Counted from the stretch's first letter, positions 20,569-29,410 are shown. The stretch: 64,000 nucleotides of DNA from Trichomonas vaginalis G3 (GCF_026262505.1 NC_067206.1:5174879-5238878), one strand, 5' to 3'. The notes: generated by a model not told the origin, from the letters alone. A program made the numbers and translations.

Positions 20569-21127
20569 GCAGCCGAAGCACGCTCACAAATTACTCTCAA
20601 TATCCACTCAAATCATACAAAGTTTTGTCGAATAGTTTGATATAAAGACAAAAAATTTACAATTTTTAATTAAATCCGAACAATCTTACATATGCAGCTG
20701 AAGCACACTCACAAATTACTCTCAATATCCACTCAAATCATACAAAGTTTTGTCGAATAGTTTGATATAAAGACAAAAAATTTACAATTTTTAATTAAAT
20801 CCGAACAATCTTACATATGCAGCTGAAGCACACTCACAAATTACTCTCAATATCCACTCAAATCATACAAAGTTTTGTCGAATAGTTTGATATAAAGACA
20901 AAAAATTTACAATTTTTAATTAAATCCGAACAATCTTACATATGCAGCTGAAGCACACTCACAAATTACTCTCAATATCCACTCAAATCATACAAAGTTT
21001 TGTCGAATAGTTTGATATAAAGACAAAAAATTTACAATTTTTAATTAAATCCGAACAATCTTACATATGCAGCTGAAGCACACTCACAAATTACTCTCAA
21101 TATCCACTCAAATCATACAAAGTTTTA
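20569..21127. repeat. 125-bp tandem repeat, about 4.5 copies
   Basis: Copies begin at 20,569, 20,694, 20,819, 20,944 and 21,069 with GCAGC(C/T)GAAGCAC, a period of exactly 125 bp. Copies 2-4 look identical; the first differs at a few bases and the last is partial. There are no unique spacers between copies. The repeats carry no ORF. Such arrays are common inside large DNA elements and change copy number readily. Confidence 0.9.
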
Positions 21128-21390
21128 TATTTTCATTTTATTGTTTCTTAATAAAGAATTTACTTTAATATTCTTAATTGTTTTCTTTTTTATATTTAAT
21201 TTTTGATATCTATTTTAAAAAACTTATACAAATTCGAGTCAGCTAATAATTTAATTGAAAAAATAAAAAGAAAACATATAATTTTTAATCCGTCTAATTG
21301 AATAAGCAATATTATAAATATTATGTTAAACGGTTAATTTTTTCTCAAAAAAAATTATTTCGAATTTCCGAAATTTTTGACATTTTGGCT
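21128..21390. other. AT-rich spacer
   Basis: No ORF, repeat or RNA gene seen between the tandem array and the first hairpin. Confidence 0.4.
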
Positions 21391-21449
21391 GGGAACTATG
21401 GTCTGCGAGGTACATAGATAGAATCAGTACCTCGCAGACTATAGTTCTC
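21391..21449. repeat. Hairpin 1 (23-bp arms)
   Basis: Arms 21,391-21,413 and 21,427-21,449 are complementary over 23 positions with two G-T pairs and a 13-base loop. Core of the left arm: GTCTGCGAGGTAC. Confidence 0.85.
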
Positions 21450-21453
21450 TATA

Positions 21454-21513
21454 TAGCGCCGAAAATTTTTTGGTGAAATGTCGTCGCATTTCACCAAAAA
21501 TTTTTCGGCGCCA
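21454..21513. repeat. Hairpin 2 (about 27-bp arms)
   Basis: Arms 21,454-21,480 and 21,487-21,513 pair almost completely (one internal T-T mismatch and one near the base) with a 6-base loop. Left arm contains GCGCCGAAAA and TTGGTGAAATG. Confidence 0.85.
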
Positions 21514-21522
21514 TAGGAAGAA

Positions 21523-21571
21523 TTGGAGGGTGTGAGATACTATTACATGCTATAGTACTCACACCCTCCAA
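21523..21571. repeat. Hairpin 3 (20-bp arms)
   Basis: Arms 21,523-21,543 and 21,552-21,571 pair over 20 positions with a single bulged A and an 8-base loop. Left arm: TTGGAGGGTGTGAG then TACTAT. Confidence 0.85.
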
Positions 21572-21773
21572 CTCCCAATCAAAATCGCATAAAATTTGCT
21601 ACTTATCTTCAGATTACCTCCCATTATAAAAAATATATTGCTATCTCATCGTACTATATTTCCACCCTATTGTATTTAAAAATATAAAATTTTTTGATAA
21701 TATATTTTTATATCTTGAATTTTCAAACAATATATTCACAGATAATATAATGGGAAATCTATCTCAACCTAGC

Positions 21774-22127
21774 CTTAAAGTACCAAACTCCTGCTTGCAT
21801 TCTCACTCACAAATATTAAACATCCATCTCCAAAAAACTAAATTCTTCACAATTTTTTTAAAATTGAGAACATAAAAAACGTATGCATTCAATAATTTAA
21901 GATACTAACAAATATTAAAAACTTCAAAATATCAGATATTAACGTTTTTCAATTAAAAAAATATCATTTTGCTTTTCAATTTGAACATAAATCTTAAATA
22001 TTTTTAATTAATATCTGATTTACAGCATTATTATCCATTTATAAATCTGACAAATAAATGACAAAACAATCATAAATACTGTCACTTTTTGTCAAAAGTG
22101 AAGTCACACTATTTTTCATGCACAACA
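21774..22127 (-). repeat. Right terminal inverted repeat
   Basis: Reverse complement of the left repeat. The outer end reads TGTTGTGCATGAAAAATAG on the minus strand, and the inner block is ATTTGTGAGTGAGAATG. It is shorter than the left copy and diverged in the middle. Confidence 0.6.
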
Positions 22128-22142
22128 TAAAATACGTGACAA
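22128..22142. repeat. Right 15-bp flanking direct repeat
   Basis: Same 15 bases and same orientation as 18,708-18,722. Confidence 0.65.
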
Positions 22143-22486
22143 AATATATGTGATCTGGCAATACAAAACTATTGAGTTTCTAAAAGTCACAAAGGTTTTA
22201 TCTCGCAGTTTATATCCCAATTTTCTATGATAATGAGTTAATATTTTTGATCGAGAAAAAGATATTATAAATCATTACCTAGTAGTTCATATGGCTATTA
22301 TTCTATTTTGTTATTAAAATAAAGACATGTTGATATTATGAGAGTATGCCAGAAGGCGGTGAGCGTATCCATAGTAGTAGGATATGACGATGCATTAAAA
22401 TATATTTATTTATAAATCATTAAAAAATTAACATTAATTTTAAAATAATTTATTTTTTTATCTTTTATAAAAGAAGCTATATATAG

Positions 22487-23077
22487 ATGATGTCAGATAT
22501 TCCGCGATTAATTAAACATTGTTTAAATCCTGAATGGGTTAAACTTCAATTTAAAAATGAAGATTGTGAATTATTAAATGAATATGAAAGCCAAAATAAG
22601 CTAATGAGGTATAAATATAATGATAAAGAATATTTAATTTCATGGAATCAATGGAGTCATAATCAAAGACCTCATAAACGAGAAGAAGAAATTGAAAATA
22701 ATGAAATGGAAATCATTGATGACATTAAAGAGGATGGAATTCCTAAATTTTGTAGAAAAACCTTTAGAACTAAGTTAGGAGCATATAAACGTAGAGTATT
22801 AAATCCTGAATATCTTAAACATCAATTTAAAAAGGAAGACTGCGAATTATTAAACGCTAATGAATATGAAAACGCTAAATCAAAACTGAGATATAAATAT
22901 ATTGGAAGTGATGAAAGGTGTAAAGATAAAGATAAAGTTTATTCAGTTTCATATAATAACTGGCACACGTTAGGGATAAGAAAACATTTAGGAGATTATG
23001 GGAAATGTTCTGAATTCTTTAAATCTAGTATATACGAGAGAGTAAAAGAAATTAGAAATAATTATTTTCATGAATAA
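22487..23077 (+). CDS. Element protein with two related repeats, unknown
   Basis: 196 codons from the ATG at 22,487 (a second ATG follows at once). The protein is two copies of a module of about 60 residues: LNPEWVKLQFKNEDCELLNE then KLMRYKYNDKEYLISWNQW, and LNPEYLKHQFKKEDCELLNA then KLRYKYIGSDER and YSVSYNNW. Copies share the LNPE, QFK-EDCELL, RYKY and S-N-W positions, so this is an internal duplication. Basic character and repeated aromatic positions would suit nucleic-acid or capsid binding, but that is only inference. A T-rich motif lies at 22,444-22,460. Family not recognised. Confidence 0.6.
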   Translation: MMSDIPRLIKHCLNPEWVKLQFKNEDCELLNEYESQNKLMRYKYNDKEYLISWNQWSHNQRPHKREEEIENNEMEIIDDIKEDGIPKFCRKTFRTKLGAYKRRVLNPEYLKHQFKKEDCELLNANEYENAKSKLRYKYIGSDERCKDKDKVYSVSYNNWHTLGIRKHLGDYGKCSEFFKSSIYERVKEIRNNYFHE

Positions 23078-23141
23078 AAAATAAACTTTAAAAATTCATG
23101 TCTTACATTTTTGAATAATTTATTTTTTTAATTCGTAAGAA

Positions 23142-23623
23142 ATGAGTGAATCAAAATTCGTGACTGTGAATCAATTAATGGATAAACTTTCACCAATTCT
23201 CACCCAGGTTAAACAAGTAGACGTTTATTTTGATGATTGCATACAAAGTTTATTTTATAAAGGTAAGTTTAATATTAAACCTATTGCTTTTGCATTTGAT
23301 GGTAAATTAATCGAAAATTCAAAAATTTGGGAATTAATTCCGGATATTGAATTTATAACAAATATTAAGGATAAATGGTTTAAACAACAAAACCACCTCA
23401 CTAAAGTTCTTTGTAGATTAATGATTAAAACTGAGGAAAAAGAATTTAACGGGTTTAAATATATCATCCATGTAAAACTTTAGAACTTGGTAACGAAAAA
23501 CTTCAGAAAAAATTAAACGCAAGACTATCAAAAGATAGAGTTGAAAGAGTAAATAAACTTGCTAAAGGTAATGGTAATGGTAATGATGAAGAAGAATTTG
23601 ATGAGTTCAACATTGAACTTTAA
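23142..23623 (+). pseudogene. Element gene, unknown, broken
   Basis: The ATG at 23,142 follows a T-rich motif at 23,114-23,130. The N-terminal part (FVTVNQLMDKLSPILTQVK, then KPIAFAFDGKLIENSKIW) looks globular. The end of the region encodes a charged, acidic tail (GNDEEEFDEFNIEL). As a fossil element gene it reads as broken, about once. No family recognised. Confidence 0.45.
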
Positions 23624-23627
23624 GAAA

Positions 23628-23996
23628 CTAATGATTATTTGAATTTATGAAATCAATTATTTGATTCATTCTTTCTTCAATCTCTTCTATTCTTTTTGTT
23701 AAATCATCTATTTTCATTAATGAGGTGATTCTTGATTGAGGAATAGATTTCAAACTAACCACTCCTTTTATTTTTGAAATTTTGAATCCATCAATTTTAA
23801 ACATTTTATTCAATTTACACGTTGTCAATTCTTCAAATAATTTTTTATTATTAGCATAATAGTCATTAAATTTTTCAACAGATGAAAAAATTTTTATTTC
23901 AGTAATTGGTTTAACAACGTTTATTTTTTGTTGAACATTTTCACTTTCATTTATTTCTTCCTCCTCTGTTTCATTTATTTTTAAAATCGGTTTCAT
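23628..23996 (-). CDS. Element protein with C-terminal coiled coil, unknown
   Basis: 122 codons from the ATG at 23,996; convergent with the preceding gene. An acidic N-terminus (ETEEEEINESENVQQK) is followed by a small domain (KFNDYYANNKKLFEELTT, then KMFKIDGFKISKIKGV) and a short C-terminal coiled coil (KRIEEIEERMNQIIDFI). The coiled coil suggests self-assembly. Function unknown. Confidence 0.55.
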   Translation of the reverse strand: MKPILKINETEEEEINESENVQQKINVVKPITEIKIFSSVEKFNDYYANNKKLFEELTTCKLNKMFKIDGFKISKIKGVVSLKSIPQSRITSLMKIDDLTKRIEEIEERMNQIIDFINSNNH

Positions 23997-24063
23997 TTAT
24001 CATTAAATAAAAATTAGAATATAAGTGATGAAATATATTTTTTTAATTAATATTAAATCAGAA

Positions 24064-24300
24064 ATGGCGGCAGGATTCTTTAAAAAATTATGGGATGGAA
24101 TTAAGAAAGCTGCGGGTTGGGTTTATAAAAAGATTATTAAACCCATTGCAAACTTTTTGGCACCAGTAGCGAAAACGGCAGGAACTATCATAGGTGGTGT
24201 ATTAGGTACTAAAGCAGGTAATCCGGCGATGGGAGCACAAGCAGGTAACGCAGTTGGTGGAATTGCTGAAGGAATACTTAATAAAATAGGATGTAGATAG
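24064..24300 (+). CDS. Small amphipathic/glycine-rich element protein (pVI-like candidate)
   Basis: The start is taken as the ATG at 24,064, 79 codons, because it follows a T-rich motif at 24,031-24,045 and begins directly with the conserved-looking MAAGFFKKLWDGIKKAAGWV. That N-terminus would form a strongly amphipathic basic helix. It is followed by a glycine/alanine-rich hydrophobic stretch (GTIIGGVLGTKAG, then AVGGIAEGIL). Small proteins of this kind in capsid-bearing elements are often internal membrane-active minor capsid proteins, compare adenovirus pVI; that is inference. The facing gene at 24,325-24,539 encodes a related N-terminus. Confidence 0.55.
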   Translation: MAAGFFKKLWDGIKKAAGWVYKKIIKPIANFLAPVAKTAGTIIGGVLGTKAGNPAMGAQAGNAVGGIAEGILNKIGCR

Positions 24301-24324
24301 TGGAAAAATAAATAAATATTATTT

Positions 24325-24539
24325 TTATCTTAGTATCGGTTGTAGTCTTTGATAAACTTTTTCTCCTTTATTTAAAACTTCTCTTATTGGGGCAGCTTTT
24401 GGTGTTATTGATTCAGCAACGTCACTAATTGCTTCTTTATTCTTAAATATCCAATTTGCCCCCTTCTTCAATGTTTCCCAAACTTTACTCGCTCCTCTTT
24501 TTACTCTACCCACAGTTTCTTAAATATACCTGCAGCCAT
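24325..24539 (-). pseudogene. Second small amphipathic element protein, related to its neighbour, apparently broken
   Basis: On the minus strand, an ATG at 24,539 begins MAAGIFKKLW, nearly the same as the start of the facing plus-strand gene. The remainder of the region encodes KRGASKVWETLKKGANWIF then APIREVLNKGEKVYQRL, again a basic amphipathic helix. It therefore looks like a diverged, inverted relative of the neighbouring protein. As an element fossil it seems broken once. Confidence 0.45.
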
Positions 24540-24608
24540 AGTTGATTATTTCATCAAAATTAAAAATTCATTTTCATCTTTTAATTTTGATTTTTTATTT
24601 ATTAATAA

Positions 24609-26249
24609 ATGACGACTAACTATTTGGTGCCAAACACTAAACCGATTAATGGAAATGTGTTTCATTCATTCGAAAAGATAAATGAAATATTCGCAAAGAA
24701 TGACGGTAGAAGATATTATAGAGAACTTGAAAGTTCATGCTATGACTCTGATACTCCATATTTTGATGATAAACAAACTCATTTAAGAATTACAAATCCA
24801 GCTCATGATGTGAACCAATTAGGTGACACATATATTAAACGCAAAGTTAAAGCAACTCTAGTTTCAAATAAAGCTTTCACATGTGATGCCGCTTTTAAAT
24901 GCATGCGTTTATTCGTTGGTTACAAATCATCAAATCAAAGCTTTAAACAATTAGAAGTAGAAACCGAAAGAGGTGATGCCGGTTATCTTCAGATGGATTG
25001 CGCCCGTGAATCTTTCGCATTTGCAACATATAAACCAAAATCAGAAAGGAAAGTTAAAAAGTTTGTTCATTCGTTATATAATAATGTTCAAAAATATGAT
25101 AACTCAGTATGTGGTAAATATATTGACCCTTCAGAAGTTTTCAAGAAAGCAAATGAAGAAGTTGATGTCACTTTTGATATGATTATTCCGGTAAATGATT
25201 TGTTAGCATTTCAGGCGTTCGATGATTATCCTAAATCATTTGGTGATATCATTCTTAAATATTATGTTTTCAGGGATACTTTAGTATTTTGTCAGGTTGA
25301 CCCGTTAAGAGTTGCTGATTTACAAAATTACGTTTATGAAAAGATAACTGATGAAAATTATGAAAAGATTATGAATCATGTTTATAAATATGATCGCAAA
25401 TTCCAACAAATCGGACTTCCTGCCAAATTAATTACAAGCTTAGCCGCTACATCTGCTGACGCAACAGTTGATGACGTTATTATTTCATGCACAAAGATGG
25501 AAGTTTTAGAGGATAAATGTATTACACCAGGATACGGTTTAATTGAAGAATCAGTTAAAGCAATACCACGTTTATTCAGTAAGGAAGATCCATTCATGAT
25601 TCCAGCTCAACATATTGATGTTCGTTCACTAAATGGAGGTTGCATCACTCCTGAAGGTATCAGCTCAGATTTCTCATACGCTCTTCATAACGTTACAGAT
25701 GTTGTGTTAACATTTCCGAAGAATGCAATGCAAAGAACGGTTTTAGAAAATCCAATGCTTCGAGGTCTTCAGGTCACTATAGATTCCAGAAACTTCCCCG
25801 ATCAAGCGATGACCACAGTGGGTGACATATTCTTTACACGTATGCTTCAAGCTTCTGATTTAGATGGAGTGAATGAATGCACAGAAGAATACGAGGACTC
25901 ATTAACTAGACCACTGAATGCAGATGATGGCACGCCATTAGCTAGAACATGGAAAGACCAAACTTCATTCTTATGCACTATTCCAGTTCAACGTGATGGA
26001 GCGGGTATATTCTTTGATGGATTAGAAACTTTCAACTCACAAGTTACAGTACAAGTGAAAGCTTATCCAATCATTCAGGGTGAAAATGACACTTACTGTT
26101 CAAAGGTGACAAATCCTCCTCAGGTTTGGTTTACTAGGACTACATATTGGACATGGACACCGGATGAAGGTTTGAAATATCATCCAACAGGTACACCACC
26201 ACAGTATAGAAGTTCATATGATGAAATATTGATGAATAGAAATGTTTAA
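24609..26249 (+). CDS. Candidate major capsid protein of the Polinton-like element
   Basis: 546 codons from the ATG at 24,609, the largest gene in the module and intact. The sequence is beta-rich and has segments like those of double-jelly-roll capsid proteins of Polintons: FDMIIPVNDLLAFQAFDDYP followed by KSFGDIILKYYVFRDTLVF, and a second half with WKDQTSFLCTIPVQRD. Length (about 550 residues) and position directly before the packaging ATPase both fit the Polinton capsid gene order. No signal peptide or membrane segment. The call rests on these patterns and context, not on a search. A T-rich motif sits at 24,589-24,600. Confidence 0.65.
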   Translation: MTTNYLVPNTKPINGNVFHSFEKINEIFAKNDGRRYYRELESSCYDSDTPYFDDKQTHLRITNPAHDVNQLGDTYIKRKVKATLVSNKAFTCDAAFKCMRLFVGYKSSNQSFKQLEVETERGDAGYLQMDCARESFAFATYKPKSERKVKKFVHSLYNNVQKYDNSVCGKYIDPSEVFKKANEEVDVTFDMIIPVNDLLAFQAFDDYPKSFGDIILKYYVFRDTLVFCQVDPLRVADLQNYVYEKITDENYEKIMNHVYKYDRKFQQIGLPAKLITSLAATSADATVDDVIISCTKMEVLEDKCITPGYGLIEESVKAIPRLFSKEDPFMIPAQHIDVRSLNGGCITPEGISSDFSYALHNVTDVVLTFPKNAMQRTVLENPMLRGLQVTIDSRNFPDQAMTTVGDIFFTRMLQASDLDGVNECTEEYEDSLTRPLNADDGTPLARTWKDQTSFLCTIPVQRDGAGIFFDGLETFNSQVTVQVKAYPIIQGENDTYCSKVTNPPQVWFTRTTYWTWTPDEGLKYHPTGTPPQYRSSYDEILMNRNV

Positions 26250-26274
26250 AATTATAAATTTATTTTTTGATTAA

Positions 26275-27069
26275 ATGGATTTAAATTCATCCACCCCTTA
26301 TGAAGAATTAGCAGGAGTATATAATACATACGTAGATGATATGATTAATGAAGCATTGAGTGATAATAGAAATGCTCTATCTAAGGAAAAATTAATGAAA
26401 ATTCCATATTCTGAATGTTACTTAAATTCAATCACTGCAGCAATTGGTAAACAGAATAAAGGTAAAACATTAACGATATTAAAACAAATTATCATTATTG
26501 CTAACACTTCCCCCATTCACATGTGTTAATTTATATCAACCGTTCAGGTTCACCTTCAGATGATACATTTGAATCTTTAAAGCATTTAATCAAAATTCCA
26601 ATTATTTATTTATCACAAGAAGAAGCAGAAGATTATTTAAAAAACTTTTTAATGTATAAAGAATTATATAATACAATCAAGAAGCAAGGATTAGAGGATA
26701 AAATTATTGATAAACAACGGGATGAATTATTTGAAACACTTTCTATTTCAAATTTTGATAGAGAATTTTTGCATTCACTCATTTTTCTAGATGATGCAGT
26801 GAAATCAAAACTAATAACAAATGAGAAATCATATTTTAATCAGTTATTAACTCAATGTCCGACACATTCAGTGTTCATTCTTTATGGCTGTTCAATATTT
26901 CAAAGCATTAAGCACAAACATTAAATCAAATCTATCAACCCTTTTCATTTTCAGTGGGTTTAGTCGTCAACAGTTGAACGTTATGCTTTATCAAGTGAAT
27001 TTACCAATGAGCATTAATGAACTTTACACACAATATCAGCAATTAGTGACATGGAAAAATAATAGTTGA
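26275..27069 (+). pseudogene. FtsK/HerA (A32-like) genome-packaging ATPase, broken
   Basis: The ATG at 26,275 is 25 bp after the capsid gene. A P-loop-like GKQNKGKTLTILK, a strand LIYINRSGSPSDDTFESL and a Walker B-like LIFLDDA are recognisable in the usual order for the A32-type packaging ATPases of Polintons and related viruses, which pump DNA into capsids. The gene is a fossil with about two breaks. Together with the candidate capsid gene it is the strongest evidence for the Polinton assignment. Confidence 0.7.
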
Positions 27070-27140
27070 TTTAAATAAAGGAAGTGTTAAATTTGATTAA
27101 CTTTTTATAATTAATTTTTATTTTTTATTTATAATTAAAC

Positions 27141-28040
27141 ATGACAGAAATAGCAAATCTTCTACAGGTTCCATTAAAACAAGGAACAAACAAAAAGGGT
27201 GCATATAATAGAACTATGAAAGTTCCTGATGGAATGAAAGAATTAGTTCATATTGTTGCTGGTCTTCAAAAAGATGTTAAACAAATGAGAAACGTTTTAA
27301 CATTACCAGAAGCTCAAGCATATGCCAAACGTCAAGGTCCAAATTGGGAAGCACACGAAGCAGACATTACAGGTCCAAATGGAAAACCTGATGGTATAAA
27401 TGAAGTTTTCGTTACTGATGGTCAAGGTAATATTAAAGTCATAAATGGTTACAAATTAACTATAACTGATTATCCTAAACGTAAAGCATATAATGAACGT
27501 TATCCTATGCAATTTGATGAAAATGGAAAAGCTGTTAAACAATACATTGGAGAAGGTGAAAATGGTCCAATTAATTCATACCGTTATAATCCATATTCTT
27601 ATTTCAATGAAGAATTAAATGCTATTGAAGAGGGACCGGATGGATTACCACGATATTCTAACCAGTTTGATGGTCAATATGCAAATATTAGACCCGAAAT
27701 TTCAGCTAAGAAATTCTTTAAAGTTGCTTTATTCGATCCAGTTTTCGCAAATGTTAAAGATGAACTTAAACAGCAATTCCAACCAATTATAGTAGCAAGA
27801 ATTGCATCAGGTGCTTTATCTCAAGCATTCAAAGATTTAATTAAGAAACCATTATATCAGCAACGAGGTTTAACTTATGATTTAGTTAAGGAATCAGATA
27901 AAAGAAAATTTGAGAAATCAGATGATTATAAGAATGCAATTAATGAATATATTCGGTCTATTAATTTCGATGAAACAGCTAAAAATCAACTTCAAGAACA
28001 AATACAGGGAATAATAGATTCAAAACTTCCAGCAAAATAA
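27141..28040 (+). CDS. Element protein, unknown, candidate structural protein
   Basis: 299 codons from the ATG at 27,141, preceded by a T-rich run at 27,121-27,130. A short coiled-coil-like N-terminus ([19 protein letters not shown]) is followed by a glycine/asparagine-rich middle with repeated turns ([20 protein letters not shown]) and a helical, charged C-terminus ([20 protein letters not shown]). It is intact and lies directly after the packaging ATPase, so a virion role is plausible, but no family is recognised. Confidence 0.55.
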   Translation: MTEIANLLQVPLKQGTNKKGAYNRTMKVPDGMKELVHIVAGLQKDVKQMRNVLTLPEAQAYAKRQGPNWEAHEADITGPNGKPDGINEVFVTDGQGNIKVINGYKLTITDYPKRKAYNERYPMQFDENGKAVKQYIGEGENGPINSYRYNPYSYFNEELNAIEEGPDGLPRYSNQFDGQYANIRPEISAKKFFKVALFDPVFANVKDELKQQFQPIIVARIASGALSQAFKDLIKKPLYQQRGLTYDLVKESDKRKFEKSDDYKNAINEYIRSINFDETAKNQLQEQIQGIIDSKLPAK

Positions 28041-28072
28041 AAGTTTAAATATATTTTTTTATTCGATTATAA

Positions 28073-28375
28073 ATGAGAAGACGTTTCACTAGTCAAAAGA
28101 ACACTAACGCAAAAGCAGAGATTACGGTTGGTTATAACGTAAATGATGATAAATCACGAATTATTCAAAATGTTAAAGTTAATGTTAGCCCTGAATTAAC
28201 AAGGTCAGCAACTCAACCAAATTTATTAACTCGTGACTTACCGAAAAAGGAGGAGGAGCAAAATAAAGAAGATGGAGACCCAATCATTTTATCTGAACCC
28301 GTAAAGAACCTGTTGAAATTCCCACTTATCCAACATACCCCCGCCTCTTTCATCAAACATCGAGAACCCATATAA
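28073..28375 (+). CDS. Small charged element protein, unknown
   Basis: 100 codons from the ATG at 28,073, with a T-rich motif at 28,047-28,061 just upstream. Basic N-terminus (MRRRFTSQKNTNAKAE), a possible strand segment (IIQNVKVNVSPEL), then an acidic patch (KKEEEQNKEDGDP). Looks largely disordered. No family recognised. Confidence 0.45.
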   Translation: MRRRFTSQKNTNAKAEITVGYNVNDDKSRIIQNVKVNVSPELTRSATQPNLLTRDLPKKEEEQNKEDGDPIILSEPVKNLLKFPLIQHTPASFIKHREPI

Positions 28376-28397
28376 AATAGACATTAATTCTGAATTA

Positions 28398-28739
28398 ATG
28401 AAAATTTACCGTGATATAATAATTAATAATTATGATTCAATAATAAATTTAATTGACCAATCCGGTTTAATTATTTTACCTTATGAATCATTAATTCACA
28501 TTATCGCCATTCTTTGTGATGTTCAAGATTCAGACGTTAAGATTCAATTTTTCATAGATGATGAGGTTTCATGCTGCGGAACAGTTGCAAAAATAAATCC
28601 TATAAAGGATATTAGCACAATTAAGATATCAAAGAACGGAACAACAACTGAACTTCATTTAACATATAATGATATTTATAATAAAATAGTTGATGAATAT
28701 AAAATATCACTTGAAAAATTCTTTGTTAAGGCTATTTAA
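28398..28739 (+). CDS. Small element protein, unknown
   Basis: 113 codons from the ATG at 28,398. The spacing to the preceding gene is only 22 bp and there is no T-rich motif of its own, so it may be read on the same transcript. Predicted mixed helix/strand (NNYDSIINLIDQSGLIILPY, then DVKIQFFIDDEVSCCGTV). Its 3' end overlaps the 3' end of the minus-strand gene at 28,736 by four bases. Confidence 0.45.
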   Translation: MKIYRDIIINNYDSIINLIDQSGLIILPYESLIHIIAILCDVQDSDVKIQFFIDDEVSCCGTVAKINPIKDISTIKISKNGTTTELHLTYNDIYNKIVDEYKISLEKFFVKAI

Positions 28740-29215
28740 TATTCAAGCATTAACATTATCGAATAATAATCCTTTGAATCATAATCAATAATAATTGACC
28801 TTTCACCAGTTTCTATCGTTTGTTTTATTTCTTTTTGTTCCCCACTATCCGGATCGGTCATTGTAATTGTTTTTGTTATAGTATCAGCTTTATCTTTAAC
28901 TTCAATCTTTTTTCCATCGGGATATTTAAACCAAAATTCCAAAAATTCGATATTGTCAATCTGTTCATATTTTAATCTATCAATTACATTTTTAATACCA
29001 TCTGAAAATCTTATGAAATGGTCATTATATGGGTTTGATTGAACTAAATTTGAATGAAGTGAAATATAACCTGTTGATGAATATGACACTGACTCATATT
29101 TTCTGAAAACACTAAAATTTATAACATGAATGAATTTCTTATTCGTTGAATTTATGAATTCTTGAGGTAATCTTATTCTAGTTTTATTTATCACTGGAAA
29201 ATAACGCTTTACCAT
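28736..29215 (-). CDS. Candidate minor capsid (single jelly-roll) protein
   Basis: 159 codons; the start is placed at the ATG at 29,215, since the frame continues upstream without another ATG. The protein is beta-rich: KFIHVINFSVFRKYESVSYS, TGYISLHSNLVQSNPYNDHF, IEFLEFWFKYPDGKKIEVK. The second segment resembles penton-type minor capsid proteins of Polintons. That match is from memory and moderate. Divergent from the small gene at 29,236. Confidence 0.5.
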   Translation of the reverse strand: MVKRYFPVINKTRIRLPQEFINSTNKKFIHVINFSVFRKYESVSYSSTGYISLHSNLVQSNPYNDHFIRFSDGIKNVIDRLKYEQIDNIEFLEFWFKYPDGKKIEVKDKADTITKTITMTDPDSGEQKEIKQTIETGERSIIIDYDSKDYYSIMLMLEY

Positions 29216-29235
29216 ATTTTTAATCGTAATAAAAA

Positions 29236-29410
29236 ATGTCAATTATCAATATTATTTCGAATAATAACTGTGAATTAAATTTAACAGTTAGCGGAATTTA
29301 TAATGTTACTCTCGTTTCTGTGAGTGGTAAATTTAATCCCATTCTTTTAGACCCTTCAGATTATATATCATTTATTAAAGATGACCTTGAAAAAACGTAT
29401 GATGTGGATA
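29236..29410 (+). pseudogene. 5' part of a small element gene, cut by the rDNA joint
   Basis: The ATG at 29,236 begins about 58 codons of element-type sequence (NNNCELNLTVSGIYNVTLV). The open frame runs on to 29,478, but from 29,411 the DNA is identical to rDNA spacer (compare 35,737 onward), so the last codons are not part of the original gene. Function unknown. Confidence 0.6.

Larger units (their letters stand above)
18723..22127. mobile_element. 3.4-kb integrase-bearing element, Polinton-related, broken
   Basis: This is a fossil virus-like or transposon-like element. It starts TGT and ends ACA, with long, diverged terminal inverted repeats (about 420 and 354 bp) and 15-bp direct repeats outside them. 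Inside are one rve-type integrase gene, a 125-bp tandem repeat array and three consecutive hairpins. No polymerase or capsid gene lies between the inverted repeats, so this is either a small derivative of a Polinton or a separate integrase transposon lying beside (or inserted into) the capsid-bearing module to its right. The divergence of the two inverted repeats suggests an old insertion. The integrase reads as broken, with about one break. Confidence 0.65.
22143..29410. mobile_element. Polinton/Maverick-like capsid module (partial, fossil)
   Basis: This is a cluster of compact genes on both strands with short AT-rich spacers and a shared T-rich motif before most starts. It includes a candidate double-jelly-roll major capsid gene, an FtsK/A32-type packaging ATPase, candidate minor capsid genes and several small unknowns. 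That gene set points to a Polinton/Maverick. No protein-primed DNA polymerase or cysteine protease is seen; the module stops where rDNA spacer begins. The left end is not defined: it may be continuous with the integrase element to its left. Overall it is incomplete and broken in a few places (about three or four), although the capsid gene reads through. That makes it younger-looking than the neighbouring inverted repeats. Confidence 0.75.

Noticed and set aside
20569-21127. CRISPR-like array
   Set aside because: The 125-bp units are directly contiguous with no unique spacers, and the host is a eukaryote.
22340-22395. GC-richer patch that could be a tRNA
   Set aside because: No T-loop GTTC-AA motif or acceptor stem could be found.
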